NCBI RefSeq assembly: GCF_024199845.1
Contig: NZ_JANADO010000001.1
Location: 8,544,001-8,608,000, forward strand
DNA length: 64,000 nucleotides
Origin: Bradyrhizobium sp. CCGB12
GTDB lineage: Bacteria > Pseudomonadota > Alphaproteobacteria > Rhizobiales > Xanthobacteraceae
Reading direction: 5' to 3'
Each line of letters starts with the position of its first letter. The first letter of the stretch is position 1. The position numbers and the translations under genes were made by a program. Shown in pieces: positions 8,788 through 17,363 of this stretch. The notes under the pieces were generated by a model. That model saw only the letters and a program-made list of their open reading frames with translations, did no database searches and was not told where the DNA came from.

Positions 8788-9717
8788 ATGCCGGTCCCCA
8801 TTCTCCTGGTCACGGGCTTTCTGGGGGCGGGCAAGACCACGGTCGTGAATCATCTGCTGGCGAACGCCGAGGGACGGCGGATCGCCGCCGTGGTCAACGA
8901 CTTTGGTGCGATCAATATCGATGCGGAACTGATCGCGGGTGCGAACGACGGCGTCGTGAGTCTCGCCAATGGCTGCATCTGCTGCTCGCTCGAGGGCGAT
9001 CTGCTCCGCACGCTCTCGACGCTGCTGCGGCGCGATCCCAGGCCCGAATACATCGTCATCGAAACCAGCGGCGTCGCGGACCCCTCCGACATCGTGCGCA
9101 ACCTGATGGACCCCGTGATCCTGCGCGAGGCGCCGCTGGAGACGGTGCTTTGCGTGATGGACGCGACCGCGTCGCCGGCCGCCCTTGAGGACGCGCTCCA
9201 CCGGTCGCAACTGCGCGTCGCCGATATCGTGGCGCTCAGCAAGCTGGATCTGGCGGACGCGGGCGCGGGTGTCCGGATGCGCGAAGCCATCCGTGCGCAG
9301 CGCGTCCCTGCCGTGGTGGTCGATGCGAATCACGGCGAGATTCCCGCCGCGCTGCTGTTTCCAGCGAATGTCGATCGCGCGCCCGCGCCGCGCGAGGTCG
9401 GGCCGCGACGGCCGGCGGAAGAGCGCTTCGAGACGCTGAGCTGGACGTCGGACCAGCCGCTCTCGCTGCCGCGCTTGCAGCAGGCCATCGGCAAACTGGC
9501 GCCAAAGCTCGCGCGCGCAAAAGGCCTGTTCGAGACGGTCGAGCAGCCCGGCCGCATGATGGTGTTTCAGTTCGCCGCCGGCCGCGCGACGCTGGCGCCG
9601 GGTGAAGCCCCACCTCCAGGCGTGCCGCGGTCACGGATCGTCTTCATTGCCGAGCTCGGGGTGCTCTCGAAGACCGAGCTCGACGGAATCATGGAGGGGT
9701 GCGTTGCGGGTGGGTGA
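8788..9717 (+). CDS. CobW-family (COG0523) G3E GTPase, putative metallochaperone
   Basis: 309 aa. It has Walker A GFLGAGKTT at the N-terminus, the diagnostic metal-binding GCICCS (CxCC) motif at about 67-72, the switch/Walker B region IVIETSGVADP, and SKLDLADA as the NKxD-type guanine motif with Ser for Asn. The C-terminal CobW_C-like domain is short (MMVFQFAAGRATLAP). Members bind Zn, Co or other metals and deliver them to client enzymes under GTP control. Placement between an amidohydrolase and a DUF1989 protein, with very short gaps, suggests one of these is the client. That is inference from context. Confidence 0.9.
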   Translation: MPVPILLVTGFLGAGKTTVVNHLLANAEGRRIAAVVNDFGAINIDAELIAGANDGVVSLANGCICCSLEGDLLRTLSTLLRRDPRPEYIVIETSGVADPSDIVRNLMDPVILREAPLETVLCVMDATASPAALEDALHRSQLRVADIVALSKLDLADAGAGVRMREAIRAQRVPAVVVDANHGEIPAALLFPANVDRAPAPREVGPRRPAEERFETLSWTSDQPLSLPRLQQAIGKLAPKLARAKGLFETVEQPGRMMVFQFAAGRATLAPGEAPPPGVPRSRIVFIAELGVLSKTELDGIMEGCVAGG

Positions 9718-9731
9718 GATGAGGCGGTAGG

Positions 9732-10625
9732 ATGGATCGCAGTCACAGGGATCAGCTTGGCATGTCGTCCAAAATCGCGCCCGCAGACGCCGCTTCGCGC
9801 CGCGCCGCCAAGCCGACGATCGTCTATCCGGCCGGCACGATGCCTGGGCCCGACCTAGCCGCGCTTGAGCAAGCTCGCCGCACGATGGTCAAGACGCACG
9901 AGCTCACCGTGCCGCCACGCGATGCCAGAACATTTCGCGTGGCGCGCGGCCAGTTTTTTCGCATCGTCAGTATCGATGGCCCTCAGGTCGGCGACCTCAA
10001 TCTCTGGAATGCGGAGGATCTCTCCGAGCGCTTCTTCAGCGGCAAGACGCGGGCGCTCCATGGCACGCATGTCGGCGTCGGGGACCGGCTCTGGAGCAAT
10101 ATGCCCTACCTTCGGCCGATGGCGACCATCAGTCACGACACGCTCGGCTGGTATGGCTTCGATGAGGACGGCGCCGGCATTCATGATGTCATCGGCACGC
10201 GCTGCGATCCCTATACAAATCTCCTGTTGAACGGCACGGCTTACGATTTTTGCTGCCATTCCAACCTGTCCCGCGCGCTTGCCGCTGAGCTCAAGATGGA
10301 GCCACGCGCGATCGAGCATCATGTCCACGATGTACTCAATGTCTTCATGTGCACCGGCTTCACGAAGGACACGCACCAATATTTCATGAAGGCAAGTCCG
10401 GTCCGTCCCGGCGACTTCATCGAGTTTCTCGCGGAGATCGACCTGCTCGGCGCGCTGTCGGCCTGTCCCGGTGGAGACTGTAGCGCAACCCATTCCAGCG
10501 ATGCTGCGGCATGCCATGCGCTCAAGATCGAGATCTTCGAGCCGGATCGAACGACGCTGAAGGACTGGAGCTGGCCGTCGCCAAGTGCGTATCACCGTCG
10601 CCACGGTGGGCATGCGCAAAGCTGA
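9732..10625 (+). CDS. DUF1989 / urea carboxylase-associated family protein
   Basis: 297 aa from ATG 9732; an internal ATG at 9762 (MSSKIAP) is a possible alternative. The core has VARGQFFRIVSIDGPQVGDLNLW, followed by GTRCDPYTN, CCHSNLSRAL, LNVFMCTG and the C-terminal LSACPGGDCSA, all typical of the family. Two DUF1989 proteins form carboxyguanidine deiminase (CgdAB) in guanidine breakdown and others sit beside urea carboxylase; neither context is present here. This is a longer single-gene version, with an extra N-terminal stretch of about 60 residues. It is the third gene of the amidohydrolase-CobW operon, and its Cys/His-rich core would fit a metal site. Convergent with the GFA gene three bases away. 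Confidence 0.85.
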   Translation: MDRSHRDQLGMSSKIAPADAASRRAAKPTIVYPAGTMPGPDLAALEQARRTMVKTHELTVPPRDARTFRVARGQFFRIVSIDGPQVGDLNLWNAEDLSERFFSGKTRALHGTHVGVGDRLWSNMPYLRPMATISHDTLGWYGFDEDGAGIHDVIGTRCDPYTNLLLNGTAYDFCCHSNLSRALAAELKMEPRAIEHHVHDVLNVFMCTGFTKDTHQYFMKASPVRPGDFIEFLAEIDLLGALSACPGGDCSATHSSDAAACHALKIEIFEPDRTTLKDWSWPSPSAYHRRHGGHAQS

Positions 10626-10628
10626 GCT

Positions 10629-11024
10629 TCAATCCTCCACCGTCAATCCGTCGCCGTGCATATACCACTCCGCGCGCGAGGCCCATTGCACATGCCGGTC
10701 TGGCGTCGCGCCCAGCGGCTCGTCGAATGCGCCGGCATGGATGATCGCCTCGCGCCCGCTGCGTGTAAGGTGCGGCATCGGGCTGCCGCAAATCTTGCAG
10801 AACGCGGTCGCAAAGCTTCGCGCATTGGGCAGATCGAAGCGTGCGACGGATGTTTCCCCGCGCAGCCAGCGCAGCGCCCCCGCCTTCACGATGACCTCGC
10901 AGGCATGTGCGGTCCCGGTCGCCTTGCGGCAGCGCGAGCAATGGCAATTGAGGAAACGATCGAACGGACCCTCGACCTCGAATGCGACCTCGCCACACAG
11001 GCAGCTTCCCCGGAACGCGGCCAT
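10629..11024 (-). CDS. GFA-family (glutathione-dependent formaldehyde-activating-like) zinc protein
   Basis: 131 aa starting at ATG 11024, preceded by GGAGGAG. The domain shows the usual zinc ligands: GSCLCGEV at the N-terminus, NCHCSRCRK (about 27-35) and FCKICGSPMP (about 81-90). The family is named after Gfa of Paracoccus; most members, like this one, have no proven formaldehyde role. It lies downstream of the tautomerase gene on the same strand with a gap of about 120 bases, so the two may be co-transcribed. Confidence 0.88.
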   Translation of the reverse strand: MAAFRGSCLCGEVAFEVEGPFDRFLNCHCSRCRKATGTAHACEVIVKAGALRWLRGETSVARFDLPNARSFATAFCKICGSPMPHLTRSGREAIIHAGAFDEPLGATPDRHVQWASRAEWYMHGDGLTVED

Positions 11025-11148
11025 GTCACTCCTCCTCCGGCTCCTCACCCACGCGGATCGGGGAGGCGCCATGCGGAGCCCGACTCCGCCGCCCATCAGA
11101 CCCTTCCGGCCGGCAATTCTCAAGAGGGTGTCGGCACGTCCGGCCAAC

Positions 11149-11526
11149 TCACGCGAATTGCGCGATTCCGTGCCCGACGGACCAGTTCTCCTTGGGGGCA
11201 TCGAGCACGTTGACGAAGACGTCCTCGGGACGGATGCCCGGGCTCTCGCCGAGCAGGTCCGCGATCCGGCGATACAGTGCCTTCTTCTCATCGGCGGTCC
11301 GCGAGGCGAACACGGTGATCTGGATCAGGACGGCGTCGTCGCTGCGCTTCACGCCGTAGGCGTTGCCGCAACGGAAGTTCGCAGGCGAGAGCTCGTTGAT
11401 GGTCATGAACTCGTCGCCTTCGGGCACGTGCAGCGTCTCGCGCATGGCACGGTAGAGGCCGTCGAGGATCGCCTGCCGATAGGCGTCCGGCTTGCCGGCG
11501 CGCATCGAGATGTGAAGGAGAGGCAT
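11149..11526 (-). CDS. tautomerase-superfamily (4-oxalocrotonate tautomerase-like) protein
   Basis: 125 aa from ATG 11526, chosen because GAGGAA lies four bases upstream and because it puts Pro directly after Met (MPLLHISM), the catalytic Pro-1 of the superfamily. An ATG six codons further 5' would bury that proline. The rest is a double-length tautomerase fold (VLIQITVFASRTADEKKALYRRI, then PEDVFVNVLDAPKENWSVG). The family catalyses keto-enol shifts or dehalogenation; the substrate is unknown. It diverges from the TetR gene across two palindromes, so it is the likely target of that regulator. Confidence 0.85.
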   Translation of the reverse strand: MPLLHISMRAGKPDAYRQAILDGLYRAMRETLHVPEGDEFMTINELSPANFRCGNAYGVKRSDDAVLIQITVFASRTADEKKALYRRIADLLGESPGIRPEDVFVNVLDAPKENWSVGHGIAQFA

Positions 11527-11603
11527 CGAATTCCTCGTTTGCATATGACGTGACCGGCCGCTTGCGGTCGCTCATTGACGAAGCGGCGATCGACCCCAAT
11601 CGG

Positions 11604-11648
11604 TTTTTGACGTAGCGTCAAAAAAGCATATTCTTGACACCGTGTCAA
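11604..11648. promoter_or_regulatory. two matching palindromic operators (probable TetR-regulator sites)
   Basis: Two 15-bp palindromes share the pattern TTGAC-N5-GTCAA: TTGACGTAGCGTCAA at 11607-11621 (symmetry extends to 11604-11624) and TTGACACCGTGTCAA at 11634-11648. Their centres are 27 bp apart, in the gap between the divergent tautomerase and TetR-family genes. Paired identical half-sites in such a gap are typical of autoregulated TetR control. Confidence 0.8.
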
Positions 11649-11703
11649 ATAAGCCCGCCCATCAGGTCCGATGGGGGAGGCGCCAATCGAAGAGGATGGA
11701 CAT

Positions 11704-12303
11704 TTGAGGCCGCGCGAGTTCGACCACGACGACGTCCTGCGGATCGCGTTCGAGCAGTTCTGGCGCAGGGGTGTGCGCGGCACCTCGTTGTCGGACATCG
11801 CGCGCGACGCCGGGGTCCAGCGCGGCAGCCTCTACAACGCGTTCGGCAGCAAGGAGGCGCTGTTCCTCCAGGCCTATGAGCGCTATGCGGGAGAGTATCT
11901 CGTCGCCCTGCAGAAGGCGCTCAGCGCGGGCTCACTGCGCAAACGCCTCACCGCGTTCTTCGACCTGACGATCACCAACTTCCGTTCCGGCACACCGCCG
12001 CGGGGATGTCCGACCACCCGTGGCCTGATGGAGCTCGGTTCGTCCGAAGGCGAAGGGCTAGATGAAGAGGCGCGTCAGGCTTTTGCGCGGCTCGTCTCGC
12101 GCATCACTGCTCTGGTGCAGGATGCGTTGTCGGCCGGCGCCGAACGCGGCGAATTCAGCGGCAATCCCGCCGCCGCGGCCCTGCACATCATCACGGTGAC
12201 GCGCGGTCTCGCCGTACTCGAACGTGCCTTCGGCGACGAGCTGCAATTGCGCAAGATCGCCGCCCACACGATCGACCTCGTGCTCGGCAAGAAGGGTGGC
12301 TAG
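11704..12303 (+). CDS. TetR/AcrR-family transcriptional regulator
   Basis: About 199 aa if started at TTG 11704, which has AGAGGA eight bases upstream and gives MRPREFDHDDVL, the common start of this subgroup; ATG 11671 would add 11 residues but has no clear ribosome-binding site. The N-terminal helix-turn-helix (TSLSDIARDAGVQRGSLYNAFGSKEALFLQ) is typical TetR, followed by an all-helical ligand domain with PPRGCPTTRGLMELGSS. It faces the divergent tautomerase gene across twin operators and probably represses both itself and that gene. The inducer is unknown, perhaps an electrophile handled by the tautomerase or GFA protein. Confidence 0.9.
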   Translation: MRPREFDHDDVLRIAFEQFWRRGVRGTSLSDIARDAGVQRGSLYNAFGSKEALFLQAYERYAGEYLVALQKALSAGSLRKRLTAFFDLTITNFRSGTPPRGCPTTRGLMELGSSEGEGLDEEARQAFARLVSRITALVQDALSAGAERGEFSGNPAAAALHIITVTRGLAVLERAFGDELQLRKIAAHTIDLVLGKKGG

Positions 12304-12320
12304 GTGGACATGCCCGAATG

Positions 12321-12351
12321 ACGATCCCAGCGGTGGTTGCGCTGGGATCGT
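12321..12351. terminator. terminator-like hairpin after the TetR gene
   Basis: Perfect 12-bp stem ACGATCCCAGCG / CGCTGGGATCGT with a 7-nt loop, 18 bases past the TetR stop. The flanking T run is weak, so it may be a partly Rho-assisted site. Confidence 0.6.
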
Positions 12352-12444
12352 CTGGAGGTTTCATGGAGGGCATCGAGCTCTGCGCCTCCATGCGATGTTG
12401 ATAGCGCACGGCCGCTCGAGATGCGACTAGAACCCGTCGAAGCC

Positions 12445-12930
12445 TCAGCACAACGCAAGCGCGTTGACCGCGCGCGTCGCGGCATCCTCCTTGCCGGAGC
12501 CGACGAACTTGCAGACGATGGATTCGAGCTCGCCCGGCTGCTTGCTGCGGGCGACCGCGAGCAACCGCATCAGTTCCGTCTCGTCCTTCGACAGACGCCG
12601 GCACGACGGCGGCATGAAGCACAGCTCGCATGGCCCGCCGCTGCGCAGGATCCTGACGAGGGCGGCCGCCCGCGCCACCAGCAGCGCGCTGTCGGCGATA
12701 TCAGGGGTCTCGTCGGCGAAGCGATAGGCCGCTTCCCAGCAATCGGACGCGCCGGTCGCATAGGCCGCCCCGATGAAGCGGAACAACGACAGCGCGACCC
12801 GGGAAAACTGATCGTAGCTCTCGACGCTTCGTGGCGTCGAAAGCATGGTCTGGAGCGGACCGAGCCGCGATTGGCCCGCCTCCGGGATTGTCACGGAACC
12901 GCACGCGTCCTGCATCATCAACGATCCCAT
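12445..12930 (-). CDS. uncharacterised Cys-rich protein, second gene of a coupled pair
   Basis: 161 aa; I do not recognise a family. The protein is mostly helical with no signal peptide or membrane segment. Cysteines are placed at QDACGS, ASDCWEA, then a cluster GPCELCFMPPSC (about 108-119), then SIVCKF and the extreme C-terminus. The cluster could bind a metal. Its ATG (12930-12928) overlaps the TGA of the upstream gene by one base, so translation is probably coupled and the two products may act together. Confidence 0.65.
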   Translation of the reverse strand: MGSLMMQDACGSVTIPEAGQSRLGPLQTMLSTPRSVESYDQFSRVALSLFRFIGAAYATGASDCWEAAYRFADETPDIADSALLVARAAALVRILRSGGPCELCFMPPSCRRLSKDETELMRLLAVARSKQPGELESIVCKFVGSGKEDAATRAVNALALC

Positions 12931-13430
12931 CAGTGCAGCGTGGGACTGCCCACAAACCAGCTTTTCATGGCCATCGTCCGATCATGCGCAAATGAGCGGA
13001 TGTGCCGATCGGGCAGGATGAGACCTGCCATGCGGAAGATCGTCGCAAGTCCACGCACGGGCGCGAGAGCCCAATCGGCCCCGACCGGCGGCAGCCAGCA
13101 CTCGAACTGCTCGCGCGCGACGTCAATGCGTTCCTGCTGGGCCGCGGCAATCGCCCGCAAGATTCCGTGCTCGCTGTCGGACATGCGCGGGCAGGTGGGG
13201 CAGTGCACTTCGATCGCCGTGTGCGCCGTGCATGCAAAGACCTCGATGATGGCGTCCAGCGAGGGCACGGCGTCGCCGACGCGAAAATGGTCATACACCT
13301 GCTGGATATCGGCCGCGGTCGGGACGGCGCTTCCACTGCGTGCCTTCGCCCTGAATCCCCAGATGAAGAGCCGCTCCGACGCGCTCAGCGCAGGAAGGTC
13401 GAGGGGCTTGGCGTATGTCGATTGATGCAT
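12930..13430 (-). CDS. uncharacterised protein, first gene of a coupled pair
   Basis: 166 aa; family not recognised. No signal peptide or membrane helix. A VHCPTCPRMSDSE segment gives a CxxC motif near the middle, with other cysteines at EVFACTAH and FECWLPP. Features such as LSASERLFIWGFRAKA suggest a helical cytoplasmic protein. It is the promoter-proximal gene of the pair and faces the chemoreceptor gene across a gap of about 350 bases. Context gives no function. Confidence 0.65.
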   Translation of the reverse strand: MHQSTYAKPLDLPALSASERLFIWGFRAKARSGSAVPTAADIQQVYDHFRVGDAVPSLDAIIEVFACTAHTAIEVHCPTCPRMSDSEHGILRAIAAAQQERIDVAREQFECWLPPVGADWALAPVRGLATIFRMAGLILPDRHIRSFAHDRTMAMKSWFVGSPTLH

Positions 13431-13783
13431 TGAGGCTTGGGCCTTCGGCTGCGCTCACGCCACGGCTGGCGTTGATGATCTGTGTCGATCGTTCTGCCAG
13501 AGCCCTCCGCAAGTCAACGCTCGCAGAGGCGATATTGAGGTCTTCTAGATCTAAACAAGCTTAGCGCGTCTGGTCTTGAATCATTCCAATGCCGGGCGCG
13601 TTGGCGAATTCCGATCTTTCTCCGGGGACGTCCAACGACAAGGCAGAAGCGACTTGACGCCGGCTGATCGGCGGCCGTCCCACGCAGTTTTGCAGGCATT
13701 TGGCGGAACCCTAATGCTTAAAGCTTTGCTAAGGGGAACGGGATAAGTTCGCATATCAGCCCTTCGAATTCTTGCGAGCACCG
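13431..13783. other. divergent intergenic region, no gene seen
   Basis: 353 bases between the minus-strand unknown pair and the plus-strand chemoreceptor; it must hold both promoters. A short AT-rich stretch (TAATGCTTAAAGCTTTGC at about 13712-13729) about 60 bases before the chemoreceptor start is the best promoter candidate, but I cannot assign it to a sigma factor. No ORF with a ribosome-binding site. Confidence 0.4.
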
Positions 13784-15466
13784 ATGTTTTTCTCCCGCAT
13801 CAGCTTCAAACTGGTCCTCATTGTCGGCATCAGCCTTCTCGGCATGGCCGCGCTGGCGCCGATTGCGCTTTCGACCCTGCGCGCGCAGATGGTCGCCGAC
13901 CGCCAGGCCAAGACCCAGCACATGGTGGATGTCGGCTACGGCATCCTGGCGCACTATCAGAAGCTCGAGAGCGAAGGAAAGCTCTCGCGCGAGCAGGCCC
14001 AGGCCGGTGCGATGGCTGAAATCAAGAGCCTGCGCTACGACAAGGTCGAGTATTTCTGGATCAACGACATGGCCCCCAAGATGGTCATGCACCCGATCAA
14101 GCCCGAGCTCGATGGCAAGGATCTCTCCGGGATGAAGGACCCCGCCGGCAACGCGCTGTTCATGGGCTTCGTTGACGTCGTCAACAAGCAGGGCGCGGGC
14201 TTCTACGGCTATCTCTGGCCGAAGCCCGGCTTCGACCAGCCGGTCGGAAAGATCTCCTACGTGAAAGGCTTTGCGCCCTGGGGCTGGATCATCGGCACCG
14301 GAATCTATCTCGATGACGTCGATGCCGCTTTCCGCCAGAACGCGATGACGTTCGCCTACATATGTCTGGCCGTGCTGGTCGTCGTTCTCGGCGCTTCCTT
14401 CGTGATCGGCCGCAGCGTCACCCGGCCGCTCGCCAGGATCACCGCGCTGACCGAGCGCCTCGCTTCCGGCGATGGCGCCTTCGACGTGCCCTACACCGGT
14501 CGCAGTGATGAGGTTGGCGGGCTCGCCAAGGCGCTCGCCGTGTTCAAGGACAATGCATCCGCGGTCGGCCGGATGCATGCCGAGCAGCAGCAGCTGAAGC
14601 AGAGGGCCGACGGCGAGAAGCGCAAGGCGATGGCCGATCTCGCCGGCAAGTTCGAGGCGAGCGTCCAGGCCGTCGTCCGCGACGTCTTCAACGAGGCGCG
14701 CGCGATGCAGCAGGCCGCGCACGGCATGTCGGAGACCGCGAACAAGGCGACCGATCGCGCGAGCTTCGTTGCCACCGCGTGCCAGCAGGCCTCCAGCAAC
14801 GTGCAGACGGTGGCCTCCGCGGCCGGCGAGCTGTCGTCCTCCATCATCGAGATCAGCCAGCGCGTCGCCCAGGCTGCCAACGTGGCCGACAAGGCCGCCG
14901 CCGACGGTCAGCGCACCAACGACACCGTGCAGGGGCTGGCCGCCGCCGCGCACAAGATCGGCGAGGTCATCGACCTCATCAACCAGATCGCCTCGCAGAC
15001 CAATCTGCTCGCGCTCAACGCCACCATCGAGGCGGCGCGAGCCGGCGAAGCCGGCAAGGGCTTTGCGGTGGTCGCGAGCGAAGTGAAGTCGCTGGCGAGC
15101 CAGACCGCGAAGGCGACCGACGAGATCGGCGCGCAGATCACCGCGATCCAGGCCGAGACCAATGAGGTTGTCGGCAACATCGAGAGCATCCGCAAGACAA
15201 TCATGGAGGTCAATGAGATCTCCTCGTCGATCGCGGCCGCGGTCGAGGAGCAGGGCGCCGCGACCCAGGCGATCGCCCACAGCGTGCGGGAAGCGGCTTC
15301 CGGCACGGACCAGGTCTCGCAGAACATCTCCGGCGTCACCGATGCCACGGCGGAGACCGGCCAGGCCGCCGGCCTCGTGCTGCAATCGAGCGGCCGGCTG
15401 ACGCAGAAGCTGCAATCGCTCGAGAACGAGGTCAGCGCCTTCGTTGCGGGCGTGCGGGCGGCGTAA
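13784..15466 (+). CDS. methyl-accepting chemotaxis protein with a single Cache sensor
   Basis: 560 aa from ATG 13784. N-terminal membrane helix (LVLIVGISLLGMAALAPIAL); periplasmic single-Cache domain about residues 35-190 (YFWINDMAPKMVMHPIKPELDG through WGWIIGTGIYLDDVD); second membrane helix (FAYICLAVLVVVLGASFVIG); HAMP domain (RSVTRPLARITALTERLASGD); then a long cytoplasmic coiled coil with the conserved MCP hairpin (EVIDLINQIASQTNLLALNATIEAARAGEAGKGFAVVASEVK). No C-terminal pentapeptide tether is present. Cache_2-type sensors commonly bind small carboxylates, but the ligand is not deducible. No other chemotaxis gene lies in the window. Confidence 0.93.
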   Translation: MFFSRISFKLVLIVGISLLGMAALAPIALSTLRAQMVADRQAKTQHMVDVGYGILAHYQKLESEGKLSREQAQAGAMAEIKSLRYDKVEYFWINDMAPKMVMHPIKPELDGKDLSGMKDPAGNALFMGFVDVVNKQGAGFYGYLWPKPGFDQPVGKISYVKGFAPWGWIIGTGIYLDDVDAAFRQNAMTFAYICLAVLVVVLGASFVIGRSVTRPLARITALTERLASGDGAFDVPYTGRSDEVGGLAKALAVFKDNASAVGRMHAEQQQLKQRADGEKRKAMADLAGKFEASVQAVVRDVFNEARAMQQAAHGMSETANKATDRASFVATACQQASSNVQTVASAAGELSSSIIEISQRVAQAANVADKAAADGQRTNDTVQGLAAAAHKIGEVIDLINQIASQTNLLALNATIEAARAGEAGKGFAVVASEVKSLASQTAKATDEIGAQITAIQAETNEVVGNIESIRKTIMEVNEISSSIAAAVEEQGAATQAIAHSVREAASGTDQVSQNISGVTDATAETGQAAGLVLQSSGRLTQKLQSLENEVSAFVAGVRAA

Positions 15467-15629
15467 CCGAAGCGCTGCACGACGAACTTTTTCCGCGGCG
15501 CGGCATCGGCCGTGACGCGGAAAACTGTTTTCCTTGACATGAAGTCTGCCGTGCTCGACGTGTAACGACGTCGCGTGACGACACGTTGCGTGCCGTTGCG
15601 AAAAGAACAAGCAGCACGGGACAGACGCC

Positions 15630-17351
15630 ATGAACGCGGGCCTCAACGAGGAGGATTACCTCGCCACCTTGCGGGGCCTGTGGGACAAGGCCTGGCCCAG
15701 GGACATGCCGCGCTTGCCGAACTATCTGCATGGCGAAGTTCCCCTGACGGAATATCTGCGCGCCTGGGCGAAGCGCAGTCCCGATCACCCCGCCGTGATC
15801 TTCTACGGCCATGTCACCACCTACGCCGAGCTCGACCAGCAGAGCGACCGCTTCGCCGCGCTGTTGCAGTCGAAGGACGTGGGCAAGGGTGACCGCGTTG
15901 CGGTGTTCCTGCCCAACTGTCCGCAATTTCACGTCGTGTTCTTCGGCATCCTCAAGCTCGGCGCGGTCCATGTCCCCGTCAGCCCACTGTCGCGTGCATT
16001 CGAGCTGTCCTACGAGCTCAACGACACTCAGGCCGAGGTGATCGTCGCGCTGGACCAGCTCATCCCCGTCGTCGAGCAGGTCAGGAACGAGGTACGGCTG
16101 CGCGAGATCGTCGTCACCAGCTTTGCCGACGTCGTGCCGGCAGCGCCGGCATTCCCCACGCCGGACTCAATCCGCGCGCCGCGCGTCGCAGTCGACGGTG
16201 CGACTGATCTACTGCCGGCGCTCGCCGCTCTACCCGCACCGACGCCGCTGCCGCCGCCCGGCCTCGACGATGTCGCCGCGCTGAACTACACCGGCGGCAC
16301 CACCGGCATGCCCAAGGGCTGTGTCCATACCCATCGCGACATGGTCTATACCGCCGCAGCCAATTACGGCATCTCGGTCCTGTCGGACGAGAGCAGCGTG
16401 TTCCTATCGTTCTTCCCCGAATTCTGGATCGCGGGCGAGAACTTTGGCCTGATCTTCCCGCTGTTCTCCGGCGCGACGCTGGTCCTGCTCGCGCGCTGGG
16501 ACGCCGTCGGCGCGATGGCTGCGATCGACAAGTACAAGGTCACGATCACGGCAATGCCGGTCGACGGCGCGGTCGAGCTGATGGACCATCCGCGCTGGAG
16601 CAAGTTCGACCTGTCGTCGTTGAAGCAGGTGCGCGTGGTCTCTTTCGTCAAGAAGCTCAACGCCGACTATCGCAGGCGCTGGAAGGACCTCACCGGCACG
16701 ATCCTGATGGAGGCGGCCTGGGGCATGACGGAAACCCACACCTCCAACACTTTCACGGCCGGCTTTCAGGACGACGATTTCGATCTCAACAACGCGCCGA
16801 TCTTCGTCGGCCTGCCGGTCCCCGGCGCCGAGTTCAAGATTACCGACTTCGAGACCGGCGAATTGCTGCCGCTCGGTGCTGAAGGCGAGATCCGCGTGCG
16901 TACGCCGTCGCTGCTCAAGAGCTACTGGAACAAGCCGGAGGCGACCGCAGAGTCCCTCGTTGACGGCTGGTTGCGCACCGGCGACATCGGCACTATCGAC
17001 AAGGATGGTTTCCTGCACTTCCTCGGCCGCCGCAAGGAGATGCTCAAGGTCAAGGGCATGAGCGTCTTCCCGCCGGAGATCGAAGCGCTGCTGGGACAGC
17101 ATCCGAAGGTGCTGGGCTCGGGCGTGGTCGGGCGCGACGATCCCGACAAGGGGCAGGTGCCGGTGGCCTATATCCAGCTCAAACCGGAGGCGGTCGGCAC
17201 CATCTCCGCGGAAGATCTGCGCGCCTGGTGCGCCGAGCGCATGGCCGTCTACAAGGTTCCGGAAGTCCGCATCATTGAAGCCCTTCCGCTGACGGCGACG
17301 GGCAAGGTGAGGAAGCAGGACCTCAATCCAAACCTGCCTGCTGCCGTCTGA
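15630..17351 (+). CDS. AMP-binding acyl-CoA synthetase (acyl-CoA ligase)
   Basis: 573 aa. The ATP/AMP-binding signature NYTGGTTGMPKGCVHTH lies at about 213-229; the second core motif is WGMTETHTSN; the hinge and C-terminal lid contain WLRTGDIGTIDKDGFLHFLGR and the catalytic lysine in LTATGKVRKQDL. It activates a carboxylic acid to its CoA thioester. The substrate is not evident; the overall look is that of medium/long-chain or aromatic acyl-CoA ligases. The stop is 12 bases before the ATG of the fused acyl-CoA carboxylase, so ligase product and carboxylase substrate are probably linked. Confidence 0.9.
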   Translation: MNAGLNEEDYLATLRGLWDKAWPRDMPRLPNYLHGEVPLTEYLRAWAKRSPDHPAVIFYGHVTTYAELDQQSDRFAALLQSKDVGKGDRVAVFLPNCPQFHVVFFGILKLGAVHVPVSPLSRAFELSYELNDTQAEVIVALDQLIPVVEQVRNEVRLREIVVTSFADVVPAAPAFPTPDSIRAPRVAVDGATDLLPALAALPAPTPLPPPGLDDVAALNYTGGTTGMPKGCVHTHRDMVYTAAANYGISVLSDESSVFLSFFPEFWIAGENFGLIFPLFSGATLVLLARWDAVGAMAAIDKYKVTITAMPVDGAVELMDHPRWSKFDLSSLKQVRVVSFVKKLNADYRRRWKDLTGTILMEAAWGMTETHTSNTFTAGFQDDDFDLNNAPIFVGLPVPGAEFKITDFETGELLPLGAEGEIRVRTPSLLKSYWNKPEATAESLVDGWLRTGDIGTIDKDGFLHFLGRRKEMLKVKGMSVFPPEIEALLGQHPKVLGSGVVGRDDPDKGQVPVAYIQLKPEAVGTISAEDLRAWCAERMAVYKVPEVRIIEALPLTATGKVRKQDLNPNLPAAV

Positions 17352-17363
17352 GTGAGAGCTACG

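Noticed and set aside
13712..13750. Possible sigma-28 (FliA-like) promoter upstream of the chemoreceptor (TAAAGCTT then GATAA)
   Set aside because: Spacing is one base too long and only the last part of the -10 matches; not strong enough to call.
13718..15646. Long open frame (642 codons) on the minus strand through the chemoreceptor gene
   Set aside because: It is a GC-driven antisense shadow: the plus strand has the clear MCP domains and the minus frame has none.
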